From assembly GCA_029571005.1 (NCBI GenBank), contig JAKPTG010000066.1:1-36676 (forward strand): a DNA stretch of 36,676 nucleotides, written 5' to 3'. How positions within the stretch are numbered: position 1 is the stretch's first letter; each line of letters begins with the position of its first letter. This document shows, piece by piece, positions 8,347 to 16,585 of the stretch. The notes below the pieces were generated by a model that did no database searches, was not told the DNA's origin, and saw nothing but the letters and a program-made list of their open reading frames with translations. This DNA is from Candidatus Fermentibacterota bacterium (GTDB lineage: Bacteria > Fermentibacterota > Fermentibacteria > Fermentibacterales > JCC-6). A program made the translations under genes and the position numbers.

Positions 8347-8372
8347 GGGCCTTCTTCCCCGGAAGAAGGCCC
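8347..8372 (+). terminator. Long perfect hairpin between the propeller gene and the ABC operon
   Basis: GGGCCTTCTTCC (8347-8358) and GGAAGAAGGCCC (8361-8372) are exact complements, giving an 11-bp stem with a tetraloop. It lies 90 bases after the upstream stop and 160 bases ahead of the next promoter. It has no T-tract, so it may be a factor-dependent terminator or a 3'-end stabiliser. Confidence 0.45.
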
Positions 8373-8533
8373 GCCTTCCGGCGATGGACGGCACGGACGC
8401 CGCGGGAACGACCGTTCCCGCCTGGAACGTCTGCACCGGGCCACTGGGCGTGGAGGAACATGTGGGGCGGCGCCGGTCACCCCCTCCACCGGAACGACGA
8501 TCCCTTTCCCCTCTGCACCCTCCTTCCCGCTTC

Positions 8534-8563
8534 TTGTACCGACGACCGTTTCCTTTCTATAAT
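8534..8563 (+). promoter_or_regulatory. Sigma-70-type promoter for the ABC transporter operon
   Basis: TTGTAC (8534-8539) and a perfect TATAAT (8558-8563) are spaced by 18 bases. A start near 8570 leaves a leader of about 28 bases with GGAGGGG just before the GTG start at 8598. Confidence 0.7.
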
Positions 8564-8597
8564 TCTTTCACCACTCAAAAAAGATTCGGAGGGGTCT

Positions 8598-9467
8598 GTG
8601 GCTTCGGAAACACCGGTTTCTGTGGAGCACCTCTGCCGGGAGTTTAAAACCAGGGCCGGCCTGGCGAAGGTGGAGGCGGTTCGGGATGTGAGCTTTCGGG
8701 TGGAACCCGGGGAAATACTGGGTTTCCTGGGCCACAACGGAGCCGGAAAGACCACCACGATGAAGTGCGTCCTGGGCCTCCTTGCTCCGACCTCCGGCAG
8801 GATAAGGGTCTGGGGGCTGCCCCCGGGAAGCCCCGGCGCCCGGGCCCGGTTGGGATACGTTCCGGAAAACCCGGACTACGACCCATCCTTCTCCAGCCTG
8901 GAGCTTCTCCGGGCCTTCGGCTCCATGAGGCGCCTCCAGGGTTCCGACCGGGACTGGTACACGCTTCTGGACCGGGTGGGTCTCCGGGGGTGGGAAAACA
9001 CCCGCCTCTCCGGCTACTCGAAGGGAATGCGCCAGCGGGTGAGCCTCGCCCTGGCCCTGCAGTCCTCCCCGGGGCTCCTGGTGATGGACGAGCCCACGGG
9101 GGGGCTGGATCCCGTGGCCCGGAAGGAGTTCCGGGACATCATGCTCGAGGAAAACCGGCGGGGGGCTTCCATTTTACTCTCTTCCCACCTGCTGGGGGAG
9201 GTGGAAAGCATCTGCCACCGGGTGGTGATCCTCAACCGCGGCCTGATGGTCAGGTCGGGCACCATGGACGAACTTCTGGGCGGCGAACGGACCCACAGAA
9301 TAACCTATACGGCGGACGGGCGGACCCGGGAGATGACGGTACCCACCGGAGAACTCCAGGCGGGGATTGACATGCTCCGGGGCAGGGGCTGTTCCGTGAT
9401 CGGGGTGGAGCGCACCTGGAAAAGCCTCGAGGAAGTCTTCCTCTCCGCCACGGAGGAACACCGATGA
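8598..9467 (+). CDS. ABC transporter ATP-binding protein (ABC-2 type exporter)
   Basis: The GTG at 8598 is chosen because GGAGGGG lies five bases upstream and the family domain starts directly after it; the open frame upstream is non-coding. The 289-residue ATPase carries Walker A GHNGAGKTT (45-53), signature LSGYSKGMRQR (137-147), Walker B LLVMDEPTGGLD (160-171) and the switch His197 in SSHLLGEVESIC. The fold after residue ~220 is the short C-terminal extension of the CcmA/NatA-like class, whose members energise ABC-2 exporters or act on membrane proteins. It overlaps the permease start by ATGA. The substrate is unknown, but the histidine-rich lipoprotein two genes on hints at metal (inference). 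Confidence 0.92.
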   Translation: MASETPVSVEHLCREFKTRAGLAKVEAVRDVSFRVEPGEILGFLGHNGAGKTTTMKCVLGLLAPTSGRIRVWGLPPGSPGARARLGYVPENPDYDPSFSSLELLRAFGSMRRLQGSDRDWYTLLDRVGLRGWENTRLSGYSKGMRQRVSLALALQSSPGLLVMDEPTGGLDPVARKEFRDIMLEENRRGASILLSSHLLGEVESICHRVVILNRGLMVRSGTMDELLGGERTHRITYTADGRTREMTVPTGELQAGIDMLRGRGCSVIGVERTWKSLEEVFLSATEEHR

Positions 9468-10219
9468 AGGGAACCCTGGTCTTCGGAATGATGACCCTTC
9501 GAATGCTCTTCCGCAGGCGCACCCCCTGGGGCATACTCATCATGGTGCTCCTGGCCCTCTTGGGGCTCGCACTGGTGCCCGGCTTCTCCGTGGAGAACCA
9601 GGGCAGGTTCGTGCTGGACTTCGGGCTTTCCGGCATAGAGATAGGGGCCCTGGTCATGGCCCTGGGGCTGGCGGCCAACCTCTTCCCCCGGGACCGTGAG
9701 CAGCGGACCGTGATGCCCCTGGTGGCGGTGCCCCTGGCCCGGTGGCAGTACCTGGCGGGGAGGTTCATGGGGGCCGCCCTGGTCCAGGCCGCGGCGCTCC
9801 TGGCCGGCTGTCTGGGGCTGGCGGCCATCCTGCTGGCGAGGGGGCTTCCGGTGCCCGGAGACCTGTTCCCCGCCACCCTCCTGATCGTAGTGGAGGGCTG
9901 GTTCCTCCTGGCCACGGTGTTCTTCCTCAGCTTCTTCGTCTCTCCACCCCTGAACTGGCCCTTGACCATCATCCTCTTCGTCCTGAGCCAGATGAGCGTC
10001 AGGGACTTCGTGAACCTCGTCCCTTCCCGTCCCGGCCTCATGAGGGGGATCAGGCTTCTGCTGCCCCACGCCGATGTCTTCCACATAAAAGACCCGCTGG
10101 CCCACGGTTTCCAGGTGCCCCCGGAGTTCTTCCTCCTGGCGGTGTTCTACGGGCTGTGCTACACCGCGTTCATGCTGAGCCTGGCCCTGGCGGTGTTCCA
10201 GTCCCGGGATCTGAAATGA
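9464..10219 (+). CDS. ABC-2 type permease
   Basis: This 251-residue integral membrane protein is the cognate partner of the preceding ATPase, with ATGA overlaps on both sides. Hydrophobic segments fall at about residues 22-40, 60-80, 98-128, 142-163, 167-182 and 225-247, consistent with six helices. The segment NLFPRDREQRTVMPLVAVPLARWQYLAGRFMG matches the region after the second helix in ABC-2/NosY-like permeases, where an E-x-x-x-x-T-x-x-x-L-x-(A/V)-x-P-(L/V)-x-R-x-x-(Y/F) pattern is usual. NosY-type proteins assist metalloprotein maturation or export, but the sequence does not settle the cargo. Confidence 0.85.
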   Translation: MKGTLVFGMMTLRMLFRRRTPWGILIMVLLALLGLALVPGFSVENQGRFVLDFGLSGIEIGALVMALGLAANLFPRDREQRTVMPLVAVPLARWQYLAGRFMGAALVQAAALLAGCLGLAAILLARGLPVPGDLFPATLLIVVEGWFLLATVFFLSFFVSPPLNWPLTIILFVLSQMSVRDFVNLVPSRPGLMRGIRLLLPHADVFHIKDPLAHGFQVPPEFFLLAVFYGLCYTAFMLSLALAVFQSRDLK

Positions 10220-10545
10220 GGCTCCGGCCCCTTCTCCCTTTTGTTTTTCTTCTTCTCCTCCTCCCGGGGTGCACCCTGAACTCCGACCCGGTGGAAAACG
10301 CCCCCAAAAGCGTTCTTGGGGAGGAATACCACCATGATCACGAACATCACCATGACCACGAACATCACCATGGTCACGAACACCACCGGCACGAGCCCGG
10401 CCATATCTGCAGCGAGACCACCTGGTTCTTCACCCAGCCCTGGGCGGCCCGGTGGTTCTGGGGAAAACTCCTGCGGGACGGCGTGGTGTTCCTGGCCCTG
10501 GCGGGCGGGATCCTCGCTCTGACCGTTTCGGGGAAACGCCGGTGA
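10216..10545 (+). CDS. Histidine-rich lipoprotein with C-terminal membrane anchor
   Basis: The ATG overlaps the permease stop. The 109-residue protein starts with a lipoprotein signal (PLLPFVFLLLLLPGC, Cys19), then a short linker, then a histidine cluster at residues 39-63 with 15 His interspersed with Asp and Glu, then CSETTWFFTQPWAARWFWG, and a membrane segment at about 90-104 ending in a basic SGKRR. The cluster resembles the metal-binding His-rich loops of zinc and nickel transporters and chaperones, so periplasmic capture of a divalent metal is a reasonable inference. The Cys65 next to it and the aromatic block are unusual. Being anchored at both ends, it would hold the His loop close to the membrane beside the transporter. 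Confidence 0.8.
   Translation: MRLRPLLPFVFLLLLLPGCTLNSDPVENAPKSVLGEEYHHDHEHHHDHEHHHGHEHHRHEPGHICSETTWFFTQPWAARWFWGKLLRDGVVFLALAGGILALTVSGKRR
10330..10383 (+). repeat. Three tandem 18-base units encoding the His cluster
   Basis: Units at 10330-10347, 10348-10365 and 10366-10383 differ at only a few bases and each encodes His-His-(Asp/Gly)-His-Glu-His. The near identity at DNA level suggests recent in-frame expansion by slippage or unequal exchange. Confidence 0.85.
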
Positions 10546-11234
10546 AGGCCTCGAGACTCGTCCCCCTCGGGGCTGCGGCGGTGTTCCTGCTGCTGTCGTT
10601 CCGAGCCGGCACCCTAGTGAGGGACAGGTTCCGGGTGGACTCCCCCGGAAGCATCGGAATCATGGAATCGGGGCTCGGGAAGCTCAAAAGGGTGGCGGCG
10701 GCGGCACTCTACCTGCAGATGGACGCCTACCACCACATCGGAATGTACCAGGGGCAATCCTGGACGGAGATCAGCGACTACCTGCCCCAGGCGTGGCTGG
10801 CGGCCAAGCTGGACCACAGCTTCTCGGCGGTGTACGCCGATGCAGGCAACCATCTCGCGATAAACCTCGGACGGGTTGACGAAGGGCTCGCCTTCGCCGC
10901 GGAAGGGGTGAGGCACAACCCGGACAGCACGAACATCGTGTACGAGTACGCCTTTCTGCTGTACAGCACCGGCCGGGGCACCCCCGGGGAAACCGCCAGG
11001 GCGGCCCTGGCGTACAACTCGCTGGTGCGCCGCGGCGGCGGGGATCCGGGCGGCCCGTACCGGGAGGCGTCCGCCTGCATGATTCTGGGTGAGGCCCTGG
11101 CAGACGCCATGCCCGGCTTCGCCGATCTGTACAGGAACAGGTCGGCATTCCTGGGCCGGGCCATAAGGGCCGGGGTTTACCGTTCCGGGCACTTCCCGGA
11201 TTCACCGGATCCGCACGACGGAGGAGACGAATGA
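10542..11234 (+). CDS. TPR-like membrane-anchored protein of the ABC operon
   Basis: The GTG at 10542 overlaps the lipoprotein stop as GTGA. The 230-residue product has an N-terminal hydrophobic anchor (about residues 8-18), then MESGLGKLKRVAAAALYLQMDAYHHIGMY, and helical repeats typical of tetratricopeptide proteins: LDHSFSAVYADAGNHLAINLGRVDEGLAFAAEGVRHNPDSTNIVYEYAFLLYSTG at about 88-142. The pattern x-Asp-x-Tyr-His-His, Leu-Asp-x-x-(F)-x-x-x-Tyr and Gly-(I/V)-(R)-x-(N)-Pro resembles TPR proteins I recall next to ABC-2 transporters in other uncultured bacteria, but no name exists that I know of. It probably acts as a scaffold on the periplasmic face. Confidence 0.75.
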   Translation: MKASRLVPLGAAAVFLLLSFRAGTLVRDRFRVDSPGSIGIMESGLGKLKRVAAAALYLQMDAYHHIGMYQGQSWTEISDYLPQAWLAAKLDHSFSAVYADAGNHLAINLGRVDEGLAFAAEGVRHNPDSTNIVYEYAFLLYSTGRGTPGETARAALAYNSLVRRGGGDPGGPYREASACMILGEALADAMPGFADLYRNRSAFLGRAIRAGVYRSGHFPDSPDPHDGGDE

Positions 11235-11740
11235 CTTACACAATGCCCGCAGACCTCACCGCGGAGATCCTATGGTACTGCACTCCGGTGGAGGTGAAGG
11301 CCGGAGAGCTGATACTCCGCCGGGACGACACCACGACGGATCTCTACATCATCACCCGGGGCGAGTTCAAGGTATTCGACGACTCCCGCGGCGAAGACTT
11401 CCTCCTGGGCATCCTGGGAAGAGGCTGCGTGTTCGGTGAGATGGCCTTCCTTGACGGCCTTCCCAGGTCGGCCGCCGTCCGGTCGGTCAGCGACGGAAGC
11501 CTTCTCCGGCTGGGTGAGCGGGAGTTCGACAGGATGGTGCTGAAGGCGCCGGAAGCATCGGTCAGGTTCCTTCGAGCCCTGTCGGAGATAGTGTGCCGAA
11601 GGCTCAGGGTGATGAACGACGCCCTGGCCGGGGCGGCCCTCAGCGGCGGGCCGGCGGGCCCGGAACAGGAGCAGGAACTCCTGAACACCATCCGGGCCAT
11701 GCACCGGTCGGTAAGGGTGGAGCTGAAAAAGGGGGACTGA
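11231..11740 (+). CDS. Cyclic-nucleotide-binding domain protein without a DNA-binding domain
   Basis: The ATG overlaps the TPR gene stop and follows GGAGGAGA. This 169-residue protein is a CRP-type cNMP-binding beta-barrel (about 12-115) followed by a helix containing FLRALSEIVCRRLRVMN. The phosphate-binding cassette reads FGEMAFLDGLPRSAAV, with Glu70 and Arg79 at the positions that contact the ribose and cyclic phosphate in CRP and PKA-R, so ligand binding is plausible. Unlike CRP/FNR regulators (about 210-230 residues) it has no helix-turn-helix; the tail is GPEQEQELLNTIRAMHRSVRVELKKGD. It could switch the ABC system by protein contact (inference). The stop abuts the convergent gene's stop with no gap, forming TGATCA. 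Confidence 0.85.
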   Translation: MTYTMPADLTAEILWYCTPVEVKAGELILRRDDTTTDLYIITRGEFKVFDDSRGEDFLLGILGRGCVFGEMAFLDGLPRSAAVRSVSDGSLLRLGEREFDRMVLKAPEASVRFLRALSEIVCRRLRVMNDALAGAALSGGPAGPEQEQELLNTIRAMHRSVRVELKKGD

Positions 11741-12061
11741 TCAGGGCTCGTCCCGATGAACCGGTTCCGCCACCCAGATGAAACGGTTGCTGTCCGACAG
11801 GGGAACCCGTTCGAGGGTGTAGTTGTCCCAGTTGCTGTCCTGCAGCCGCAGGTCGTACCATCCCCTGGGAACCTGGAAAACTATGGTGCTGTCGGGCCTC
11901 AGGACCGACATGCCCAGCATGTCCGTCCACTTTTCCCGACCGGCCTCGGTGATCCAGACGAAATACAGCTCCAGGCCGGTTCCGTTCCGGATCTCCACCG
12001 TGGCTGCCGACAGCCATGCGGCGGTGATTGCCATGAGCAGAAGCGGTTTTGTCATGATCAT
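11741..12061 (-). CDS. Small secreted single-domain protein, same family as the 28379-29005 product
   Basis: The start is placed at ATG 12061 (ATG 12055 is equally possible), giving about 106 residues with signal peptide MIMTKPLLLMAITAAWLSA. The mature domain reads VEIRNGTGLELYFVWI, then DMLGMSVLRPDSTIVFQVPRGWYDLRLQD, then NYTLERVPL. It matches both domains of the protein at 28379-29005 in order: an IxNxTG opening, an aromatic YFVxI strand, a (D)xLGxS turn, LRPxxSxxFxVPxGxYDxxLxD, and a closing YTLxxVxL. It begins only 8-14 bases after the tex stop, so it is likely cotranscribed. The function is unknown; it is probably periplasmic or surface-located. I recall similar uncharacterised domains in other bacteria but have no family name. 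Confidence 0.72.
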   Translation of the reverse strand: MIMTKPLLLMAITAAWLSAATVEIRNGTGLELYFVWITEAGREKWTDMLGMSVLRPDSTIVFQVPRGWYDLRLQDSNWDNYTLERVPLSDSNRFIWVAEPVHRDEP

Positions 12062-12069
12062 TCCATGGG

Positions 12070-14196
12070 TTAGTACCCATCCCCGGGGGCGGCGGTTCCC
12101 TCCGCCAAAGCCAGGCTCAGCCTGCCCCTGTCCAGATCCACCCCGATGACCCTGACCGTGACCCACATTCCCACGGAGACCACGTCCGAAGGGCGGGCGA
12201 CATAGCCGGAACCGAGCCTGCTGACGTGAACCAGGCCGTCGGTATGCACCCCGACATCCACGAAGGCGCCGAAACCGGTGACGTTAGTGACAACCCCAGG
12301 AAGGGTCATACCCTCCCTCACATCCTCCAGCCTGTGCACGTCCGCAAACCCCCCGGCCCGGAACGGGCTTCTGGGGTCTCTTCCGGGCTTGTCCAGCTCG
12401 CCAAGGATGTCCTCCAGGGTGGGAAGCCCCACCTCCCCGGACAGGTACCTCTCCTTCTCCACCGCCCTCCTGAGTCCGGGGTCCGCCATGAGCCCCGCCA
12501 CGTCGCTCCCCAGGTCCGCCGCCATCCTCCTCACCAGGTCGTAGCGCTCGGGGTGGACGGCGCTGGAATCCAGAGGCTCCTCCCCTCCGGTCACCCGCAG
12601 AAAACCGGCGCACTGCTGGAAGGTGGCGGGCCCAACCCCGGGCACCCGCAGCAGGTGCTTCCTGGAGGGGAAGGGGCCGAAGGTGTTCCGGTACTCCACC
12701 ACCGCCCGGGCGGTCCCGGGGCCCAGCCCGGACACGTAAGCCAGGAGCCTGGCGCTGGCGGTGTTCAACTCCACCCCCACCGAATTCACACACTTCATCA
12801 CGGTGTCGTCCAGGGATTTCTTCAGAAGCGCCGGATCGACGTCGTGCTGGTACTGCCCCACCCCAATGCTCCGGGGGTCAATCTTCACCAACTCAGCCAG
12901 GGGGTCCTGCAGCCTCCTGCCGATGGAAACCGCCCCCCTGACGGTGATGTCCAGGTGCGGAAACTCCTCCCTGGCCTCCTTCGATGCCGAGTAAACCGAC
13001 GCCCCGCTCTCGCTGACCATCACCACCGCCGCCCCGAGCCCCAGCCCCCGGAGGAAGGTCTCCGCCTCCCGGCCTCCCGTGCCGTTCCCCACGGCGATGA
13101 ACTCCGGACGGTACCTGTCGTGAAGGGCCGTGAGCATGGCCGCGGCCTCCCTCTCCCGGTGCAGCATGAACACGTCGTGGTGAAGGAGGGCCCCCTGGGA
13201 ATCCAGCACGGCGATCTTGCAGCCGGTCCGCAGCCCCGGGTCAACCCCGGCCACCCTCCTTCTTCCCAGGGGGGGCGCCATCAGCAGGTTCTCCAGGTTC
13301 AGGGCGAAGAGCCGCACCGCCTCCCGATCCGCCCTCTCCCGGGACTCGGCTCTGATCTCGGTTTCCATCTGGGGTCCCAGCAGCCTCCTGAAACCGTCCG
13401 TCAGGGCCCTGGCCACATGGGCGGCCTCCGGGGTTTCCCTCCTTCTGATAAACCTCTTCTCCATCAGGGCGACGGCCTTGTCCTCCTGCACCGAAACCGA
13501 CAGGTTCAGAACGAGTTCCTTCTCCCCGCGCCTCATGGCCAGAACCCGGTGGGACGGGGCCCCGGCCACGGGCTCACGCCAGGCGAACCAGTCCCTGAAC
13601 TTGCGGCCCTGCTCCTCCTTGCCGGGAATCACCCTGCAATCGTACACCGCCTCCCGGCGGTAGAGCCGGCGGACCGCCTCCCTGGTCTCCAGGTCCTCCA
13701 CGGCCCTCCGTGCGATGATGTCCCTGGCACCCTGGAGGGCATCCTCCGGCGATGCAACGCCCTTTTCCGGGGCGACGAAGAGGGCGGCCGCCGCAACCGG
13801 ATCCCCGCCCCTCTGCCTGAGCAACTCCTCCGCCAGGGGCGCCAGCCCCCTCTCTTCGGCAATGGCGGCCCTGTCGCGCCTCCTGGGGCGGTACGGAAGG
13901 TAAACATCCTCGAGACGGGTCAGGGTTTCCGCCCCCTCCACCTCCCGACGGATTTCCGGGGTGAGAAGCCCCCGTTCCTCGAGGGAGCGGATAACCGCGC
14001 CCCGACGGGCCTCCAGAGCCCTCATGGAAGCGGCCGCATCCCGCACGGCGGCCACCGCCACCTCGTCCATGCCCCCGGAAAGCTCCTTGCGATACCTGGC
14101 GATGAAGGGCACGGTGGCCCCCCGGTCAAGCAGTTCCACGACCGTCCGGACCTGTTTTTCCGGCAGCTTCAGCGCAGTGGCGATCCTGGCGTACAT
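12070..14196 (-). CDS. tex: Tex-family transcription accessory / RNA-binding protein
   Basis: A 708-residue protein close to the normal Tex length (about 700-780). The N-terminal helical region has VPFIARYRKELSGGMDE near 28-44, a Tex signature. Next comes the YqgF/RNase H-like domain with VAGVDPGLRTGCKIAVLD near 312-329 and AVGNGTGGREAE near 367-378, then YSASKEAREEFP. Helix-hairpin-helix motifs follow (LLAYVSGLGPGTARAVVEYRN and LLRVPGVGPATFQQCAGF), and a C-terminal S1 domain with GVVTNVTGFGAFVDVGVHTDGLVHVSRL near 632-659. Tex binds nucleic acid and influences transcription and RNA turnover. It is divergent from fusA and likely drives the small secreted gene downstream. Confidence 0.95.
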   Translation of the reverse strand: MYARIATALKLPEKQVRTVVELLDRGATVPFIARYRKELSGGMDEVAVAAVRDAAASMRALEARRGAVIRSLEERGLLTPEIRREVEGAETLTRLEDVYLPYRPRRRDRAAIAEERGLAPLAEELLRQRGGDPVAAAALFVAPEKGVASPEDALQGARDIIARRAVEDLETREAVRRLYRREAVYDCRVIPGKEEQGRKFRDWFAWREPVAGAPSHRVLAMRRGEKELVLNLSVSVQEDKAVALMEKRFIRRRETPEAAHVARALTDGFRRLLGPQMETEIRAESRERADREAVRLFALNLENLLMAPPLGRRRVAGVDPGLRTGCKIAVLDSQGALLHHDVFMLHREREAAAMLTALHDRYRPEFIAVGNGTGGREAETFLRGLGLGAAVVMVSESGASVYSASKEAREEFPHLDITVRGAVSIGRRLQDPLAELVKIDPRSIGVGQYQHDVDPALLKKSLDDTVMKCVNSVGVELNTASARLLAYVSGLGPGTARAVVEYRNTFGPFPSRKHLLRVPGVGPATFQQCAGFLRVTGGEEPLDSSAVHPERYDLVRRMAADLGSDVAGLMADPGLRRAVEKERYLSGEVGLPTLEDILGELDKPGRDPRSPFRAGGFADVHRLEDVREGMTLPGVVTNVTGFGAFVDVGVHTDGLVHVSRLGSGYVARPSDVVSVGMWVTVRVIGVDLDRGRLSLALAEGTAAPGDGY

Positions 14197-14299
14197 GGCC
14201 GGAATATAACCACCGTGAGCACCGGGGCTTGCCGAAGGTGTATATTACGCGCCGCTTTTCGCTTTTCCGGTGTTTTCCCCTTCCGGTTTTGGAGATACC

Positions 14300-16384
14300 A
14301 TGAGCAGGCAGATTCCCATAGAGAAACTTCGTAACATTGGTATAATGGCCCATATAGATGCAGGTAAGACTACAGTATCCGAAAGAATCCTTTACTATAC
14401 TGGTAAATCCTACAGGATCGGGGAGGTTCACGACGGCGCCGCCGTCATGGACTGGATGGAGCTGGAGCAGGAGAGGGGAATAACCATCACCAGCGCTGCG
14501 GTCACCACCTTCTGGAAGGATCACCAGATAAACCTGATAGACACTCCCGGGCATGTGGATTTCACCGTGGAGGTGGAACGGAGCCTCAGGGTTCTGGACG
14601 GGGTCGTCGCCCTGTTCTGCGGCGTGGGGGGCGTGGAGCCCCAGAGCGAGACGGTCTGGCGGCAGGCGGATCGGTACGGAGTTCCCAGGATAGCCTTCGT
14701 GAACAAGATGGACCGGGCCGGGGCCGATTTCTACGGGGTGCTCCGGTCCCTGCATTCGAAGCTCGGGGCCAACGCCATACCCATCACCATCCCCATCGAG
14801 GGAGACTCGGGCCTGGAGGGGATAGTTGACCTGGTGGACAACGTGGCGGTGTTCTACGACGAGATGACCTGCGGCATGAAGTGGCGGGAGGCGCCGATCC
14901 CCGAACACATGCGGGATGCTACGGAGAGGCAGCGCCTCATCCTGGTCGAGAAGGTCAGCGAGGTGGACGAGAGCCTCCTGGAAAAGTACTGCGAGGGGGT
15001 TCCCATCCGTCGTGAAGAACTGTCTCTGGCTATCCGAAAGGCCACCCACTCCCAGCTCGTCTGCCCGGTGCTCTGCGGCAGCGCCTACAGGAACAAGGGA
15101 ATCCAGAGGCTCCTGGACGCGGTTGTGGCGTACCTTCCCAGCCCCTCGGACCTGCCCCCGGTGACCGGTACCGTTCCGGGCGACGGCGCCGAAACCGTCA
15201 GGGAGCCCCGGGACGACGGCGGGCTTGCGGCGCTGGCGTTCAAGGTGACAACGGACAGGCACACCGGCAAACTGGTTTACGTCCGGGTGTACAGCGGCAC
15301 CCTGGAGTCGGGCAGCCACGTCTTCAACGCCACCCGGGACACGAAACAACGGGTCGGGAGAATTCTCAGGATGCACGCAAACCGCCGGGAGGCGGTGGAC
15401 CGGCTCTACTCCGGGGAGATAGGGGCGGTGATAGGCCTTGCGAACACCACCACGGGTGACACCCTCTCCTGCCTGGAAAGCCCCGTAGTGCTGGAAACCC
15501 TGGAGTTCCCGACGCCGGTGCTGAGCGTGGCCATGTCCGCGGAGAAGCGGCAGGACAGGGATCGGCTCACCGAAGCCCTTGCCAGGTTGTCGGAGGAGGA
15601 CCCCTCCTTCGTGGTGGAAACCCAGGAGGAGACTGGGGAAACGCTGGTCAGCGGCATGGGTGAACTCCACCTGGAAGTTATCGTGGACAGGCTGCGGAGG
15701 GAGTTCAACGTCGCGACCCGGACCTCGACCCCCAGGGTGGCCTACCGGGAAACCATCGTCGGCAGCACCGACTGGAACGAGAGGTTCGTGAAGCAGACCG
15801 GAGGCAAGGGACAGTACGCCCACATCATCTTCCGGCTGAGCCCCCTGCCCGCCGGGGGCGGATTCGAGTTCGAGAACCGGGTCACCGGGGGCAACATACC
15901 CCGGGAGTACATCCCCTCCATCGAGAGGGGGGTCATAGACGCCGTAAAAAAGGGGGTTTACGCGAACCACCCGGTGGTTGACGTGAAGTTCACCCTGCTC
16001 GACGGCACCTTCCACCAGGTGGACTCTTCGGAGATGGCTTTCCGGACCTGCGCCTCCATGGGTTTCTCCAAAGCCTTCCTCCGGTGCGCCCCGCGACTCC
16101 TGGAACCCGTGATGGAGGTTACCGTGAACACCCCGGAGGAGTACGCCGGCTCGGTGAGCGGCGGAATCTACGAGAAACGCGGAACCATAACCGGCATGGA
16201 TTCCCGGGGAACGACCAAGGAAATCCGGGCCATAGTACCCCTGAGCGAGATGTTCGGTTACGCCACGGACCTCCGGAACGCCACCCAGGGCAGGGCTTCC
16301 TTCACGATGCAGTTCGACCACTACCAGCCGGTGCCGACGGCGGTGGCGGAAGAAGTGGCGGCGGCGGCCGGACGCCGGGGCTGA
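14300..16384 (+). CDS. fusA: Translation elongation factor G
   Basis: The ATG at 14300 follows GGAG with a six-base gap and gives 694 residues, normal for EF-G. It catalyses GTP-driven translocation of tRNAs and mRNA on the ribosome. G1 AHIDAGKTT (17-25), the switch region [19 protein letters not shown]3 DTPGHVDF, G4 NKMD and G5 [10 protein letters not shown] are all present, followed by domains II-V, with domain IV showing VAYRETI and GKGQYAHI. It is not in a str operon (no rpsL, rpsG or tuf adjacent), so it may be a second copy such as EF-G2; sequence alone does not decide. It lies divergently from tex with about 100 bases between. Confidence 0.93.
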   Translation: MSRQIPIEKLRNIGIMAHIDAGKTTVSERILYYTGKSYRIGEVHDGAAVMDWMELEQERGITITSAAVTTFWKDHQINLIDTPGHVDFTVEVERSLRVLDGVVALFCGVGGVEPQSETVWRQADRYGVPRIAFVNKMDRAGADFYGVLRSLHSKLGANAIPITIPIEGDSGLEGIVDLVDNVAVFYDEMTCGMKWREAPIPEHMRDATERQRLILVEKVSEVDESLLEKYCEGVPIRREELSLAIRKATHSQLVCPVLCGSAYRNKGIQRLLDAVVAYLPSPSDLPPVTGTVPGDGAETVREPRDDGGLAALAFKVTTDRHTGKLVYVRVYSGTLESGSHVFNATRDTKQRVGRILRMHANRREAVDRLYSGEIGAVIGLANTTTGDTLSCLESPVVLETLEFPTPVLSVAMSAEKRQDRDRLTEALARLSEEDPSFVVETQEETGETLVSGMGELHLEVIVDRLRREFNVATRTSTPRVAYRETIVGSTDWNERFVKQTGGKGQYAHIIFRLSPLPAGGGFEFENRVTGGNIPREYIPSIERGVIDAVKKGVYANHPVVDVKFTLLDGTFHQVDSSEMAFRTCASMGFSKAFLRCAPRLLEPVMEVTVNTPEEYAGSVSGGIYEKRGTITGMDSRGTTKEIRAIVPLSEMFGYATDLRNATQGRASFTMQFDHYQPVPTAVAEEVAAAAGRRG

Positions 16385-16585
16385 CCGGGGCGGCGTTCTC
16401 CCGAAAACACCCCCGGATCAAGCCCTCTTTCTCCGCCCCCCGCCGGGCGTCTCCCGGTCGCACACGCCGGAATACCGAATCATGGTCTCCTCCCCGGCTT
16501 CCCGTCGTTTACTTCTTTCCCCCGGGGTGAAACCGGGTTAGAATTCCGCTGAGCGGATGTGAAGAACTACGTGAAGGGAAGGGAA

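Noticed and set aside
10330-10383. Possible CRISPR-like repeat
   Set aside because: The units are contiguous with no spacers and are in frame within a coding gene.
14197-14299. Promoters in the tex/fusA divergent region
   Set aside because: TATATT-like boxes exist on both strands but no acceptable -35 box lies at the right distance.
12226-14334. Open frame of about 700 codons antisense to tex
   Set aside because: Same compositional artefact; Tex domains are complete on the minus strand.
14126-16321. Open frame of about 730 codons antisense to fusA
   Set aside because: Low-complexity His/Gly/Pro/Val-rich translation typical of the mirror frame of a GC-rich gene; fusA on the other strand has every EF-G motif.
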